Shown here: positions 63,553 through 64,000 of the stretch, in pieces
Position numbering within the stretch: the stretch's first letter is position 1
Layout: each line of letters begins with the position of its first letter
From: Bergeyella_A cardium
GTDB lineage: Bacteria > Bacteroidota > Bacteroidia > Flavobacteriales > Weeksellaceae
Reading direction: 5' to 3' (one strand)
NCBI RefSeq assembly: GCF_030012605.2
Contig: NZ_CP114055.2
DNA length: 64,000 nucleotides
Notes under the pieces: model-generated
Database searches by the model: none
Seen by the model: the letters and a program-made list of their open reading frames with translations, nothing else
Told to the model about the DNA's origin: nothing
Position numbers and translations under genes: made by a program

Positions 63553-64000
63553 ATGTCAGATAAGAAGATGATAACGGCAGCTTTGCCTTATGCCAATGGT
63601 CCAGTGCATATTGGGCACTTGGCAGGAGTTTATATCCCTGCGGATGTCTATGCGAGATTTCAGAGGAGGGCAGGGAAAGATGTTGCCTTTATTTGTGGCT
63701 CTGATGAGCACGGAATCCCTATTACGATTAGGGCAAAGAAAGAGGGCGTAGCTCCTCAAGATATCGTAGATAAATACCACGCTATTATAAAGAAATCTTT
63801 TGAAGATTTGGGGATTTCGTTTGACAGGTATTCGAGGACTACCTCTAAGAAGCACCATCAGATGAGTCAAGATTTCTTCAAGACGCTCTATGATGCAGGA
63901 AAATTTACGGAGGAGACTTCCGAGCAGTATTTTGATGAGCAGGCAGGAGAGTTCCTCGCCGATAGGTATATTGTAGGTACTTGCCCCAATTGTGGAAATG
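63553..64000 (+). CDS. metG: Methionyl-tRNA synthetase (5' part, cut by window end)
   Basis: First 149 codons from ATG 63553. Class I signature PYANGPVHIGHLAGVYIPADVYARF (HIGH motif) and ICGSDEHGIPI; the zinc-binding CPNCGN starts at the window edge. Start fixed by MSDKKMITAALPYANG, normal for the family. Charges tRNA-Met for initiation and elongation. Confidence 0.97.
   Translation, partial: MSDKKMITAALPYANGPVHIGHLAGVYIPADVYARFQRRAGKDVAFICGSDEHGIPITIRAKKEGVAPQDIVDKYHAIIKKSFEDLGISFDRYSRTTSKKHHQMSQDFFKTLYDAGKFTEETSEQYFDEQAGEFLADRYIVGTCPNCGN

Noticed and set aside
1..64000. tRNA, rRNA or riboswitch genes
   Set aside because: Reading the intergenic regions showed no cloverleaf-like or known riboswitch pattern; a covariance-model scan would be decisive but could not be run.

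Overview
The window is from a low-GC Gram-negative member of the Bacteroidota, most likely a flavobacterium close to Chryseobacterium, Riemerella or Bergeyella (Weeksellaceae). This is inferred from gene content. Evidence: DnaE with a fused proofreading exonuclease, a fused LpxC/FabZ, a fused E1 alpha/beta dehydrogenase, type IX secretion (T9SS) C-terminal domains, a BatC/BatD pair, a large (about 1420 aa) type II-C Cas9, and many promoters of the TAnnTTTG form instead of TATAAT. No rRNA or tRNA gene was seen. Species cannot be fixed from the sequence alone.

Layout. 0-9.6 kb: GNAT acetyltransferase, dnaE, MFS exporter, a secreted unknown, a DciA-like protein, and a membrane protein of the so-called site-specific recombinase family. 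9.9-18.2 kb: a complete type II-C CRISPR-Cas locus made of a small membrane protein, tracrRNA (minus strand), cas9-cas1-cas2 (plus strand) and an array of 27 spacers. 18.2-23.3 kb: two tandem secreted zinc metalloproteases, each broken by an in-frame TAG at almost the same codon. 23.3-39.8 kb: metal and MFS transporters, a TonB-dependent receptor, a transposase scrap, gpmI, two arrays of phased palindromes, batC-batD, marC, menA, dgt, fic and an S1/P1 nuclease. 39.9-54.5 kb: typA, malic enzyme, an outer membrane protein, a decayed lipoprotein, a two-component system, the E1 dehydrogenase, pheS, usp and murF. 54.5-58.2 kb: an accessory-looking block (FISUMP-domain lipid-independent secreted protein and an HU-like DUF4469 protein) set among unusually strong hairpins. 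58.2-63.0 kb: the lipid A operon lpxD-lpxC/fabZ-lpxA-efp-lpxD2. 63.1-64 kb: a third palindrome array and the start of metG.

How parts work together. The CRISPR locus is coherent: tracrRNA and every CRISPR repeat carry the same promoter layout (TTG, 20 nt, TAnnTTTG), both read the minus strand, and a perfect bidirectional hairpin between cas2 and the array can end both the cas mRNA and the crRNA transcripts. The tracrRNA terminator also supplies an ideal Shine-Dalgarno to the membrane-protein gene directly behind it. The most striking structure unexplained by genes is a family of palindromes spaced exactly 42 bp apart (four helical turns) in two divergent intergenic regions 32 kb apart.
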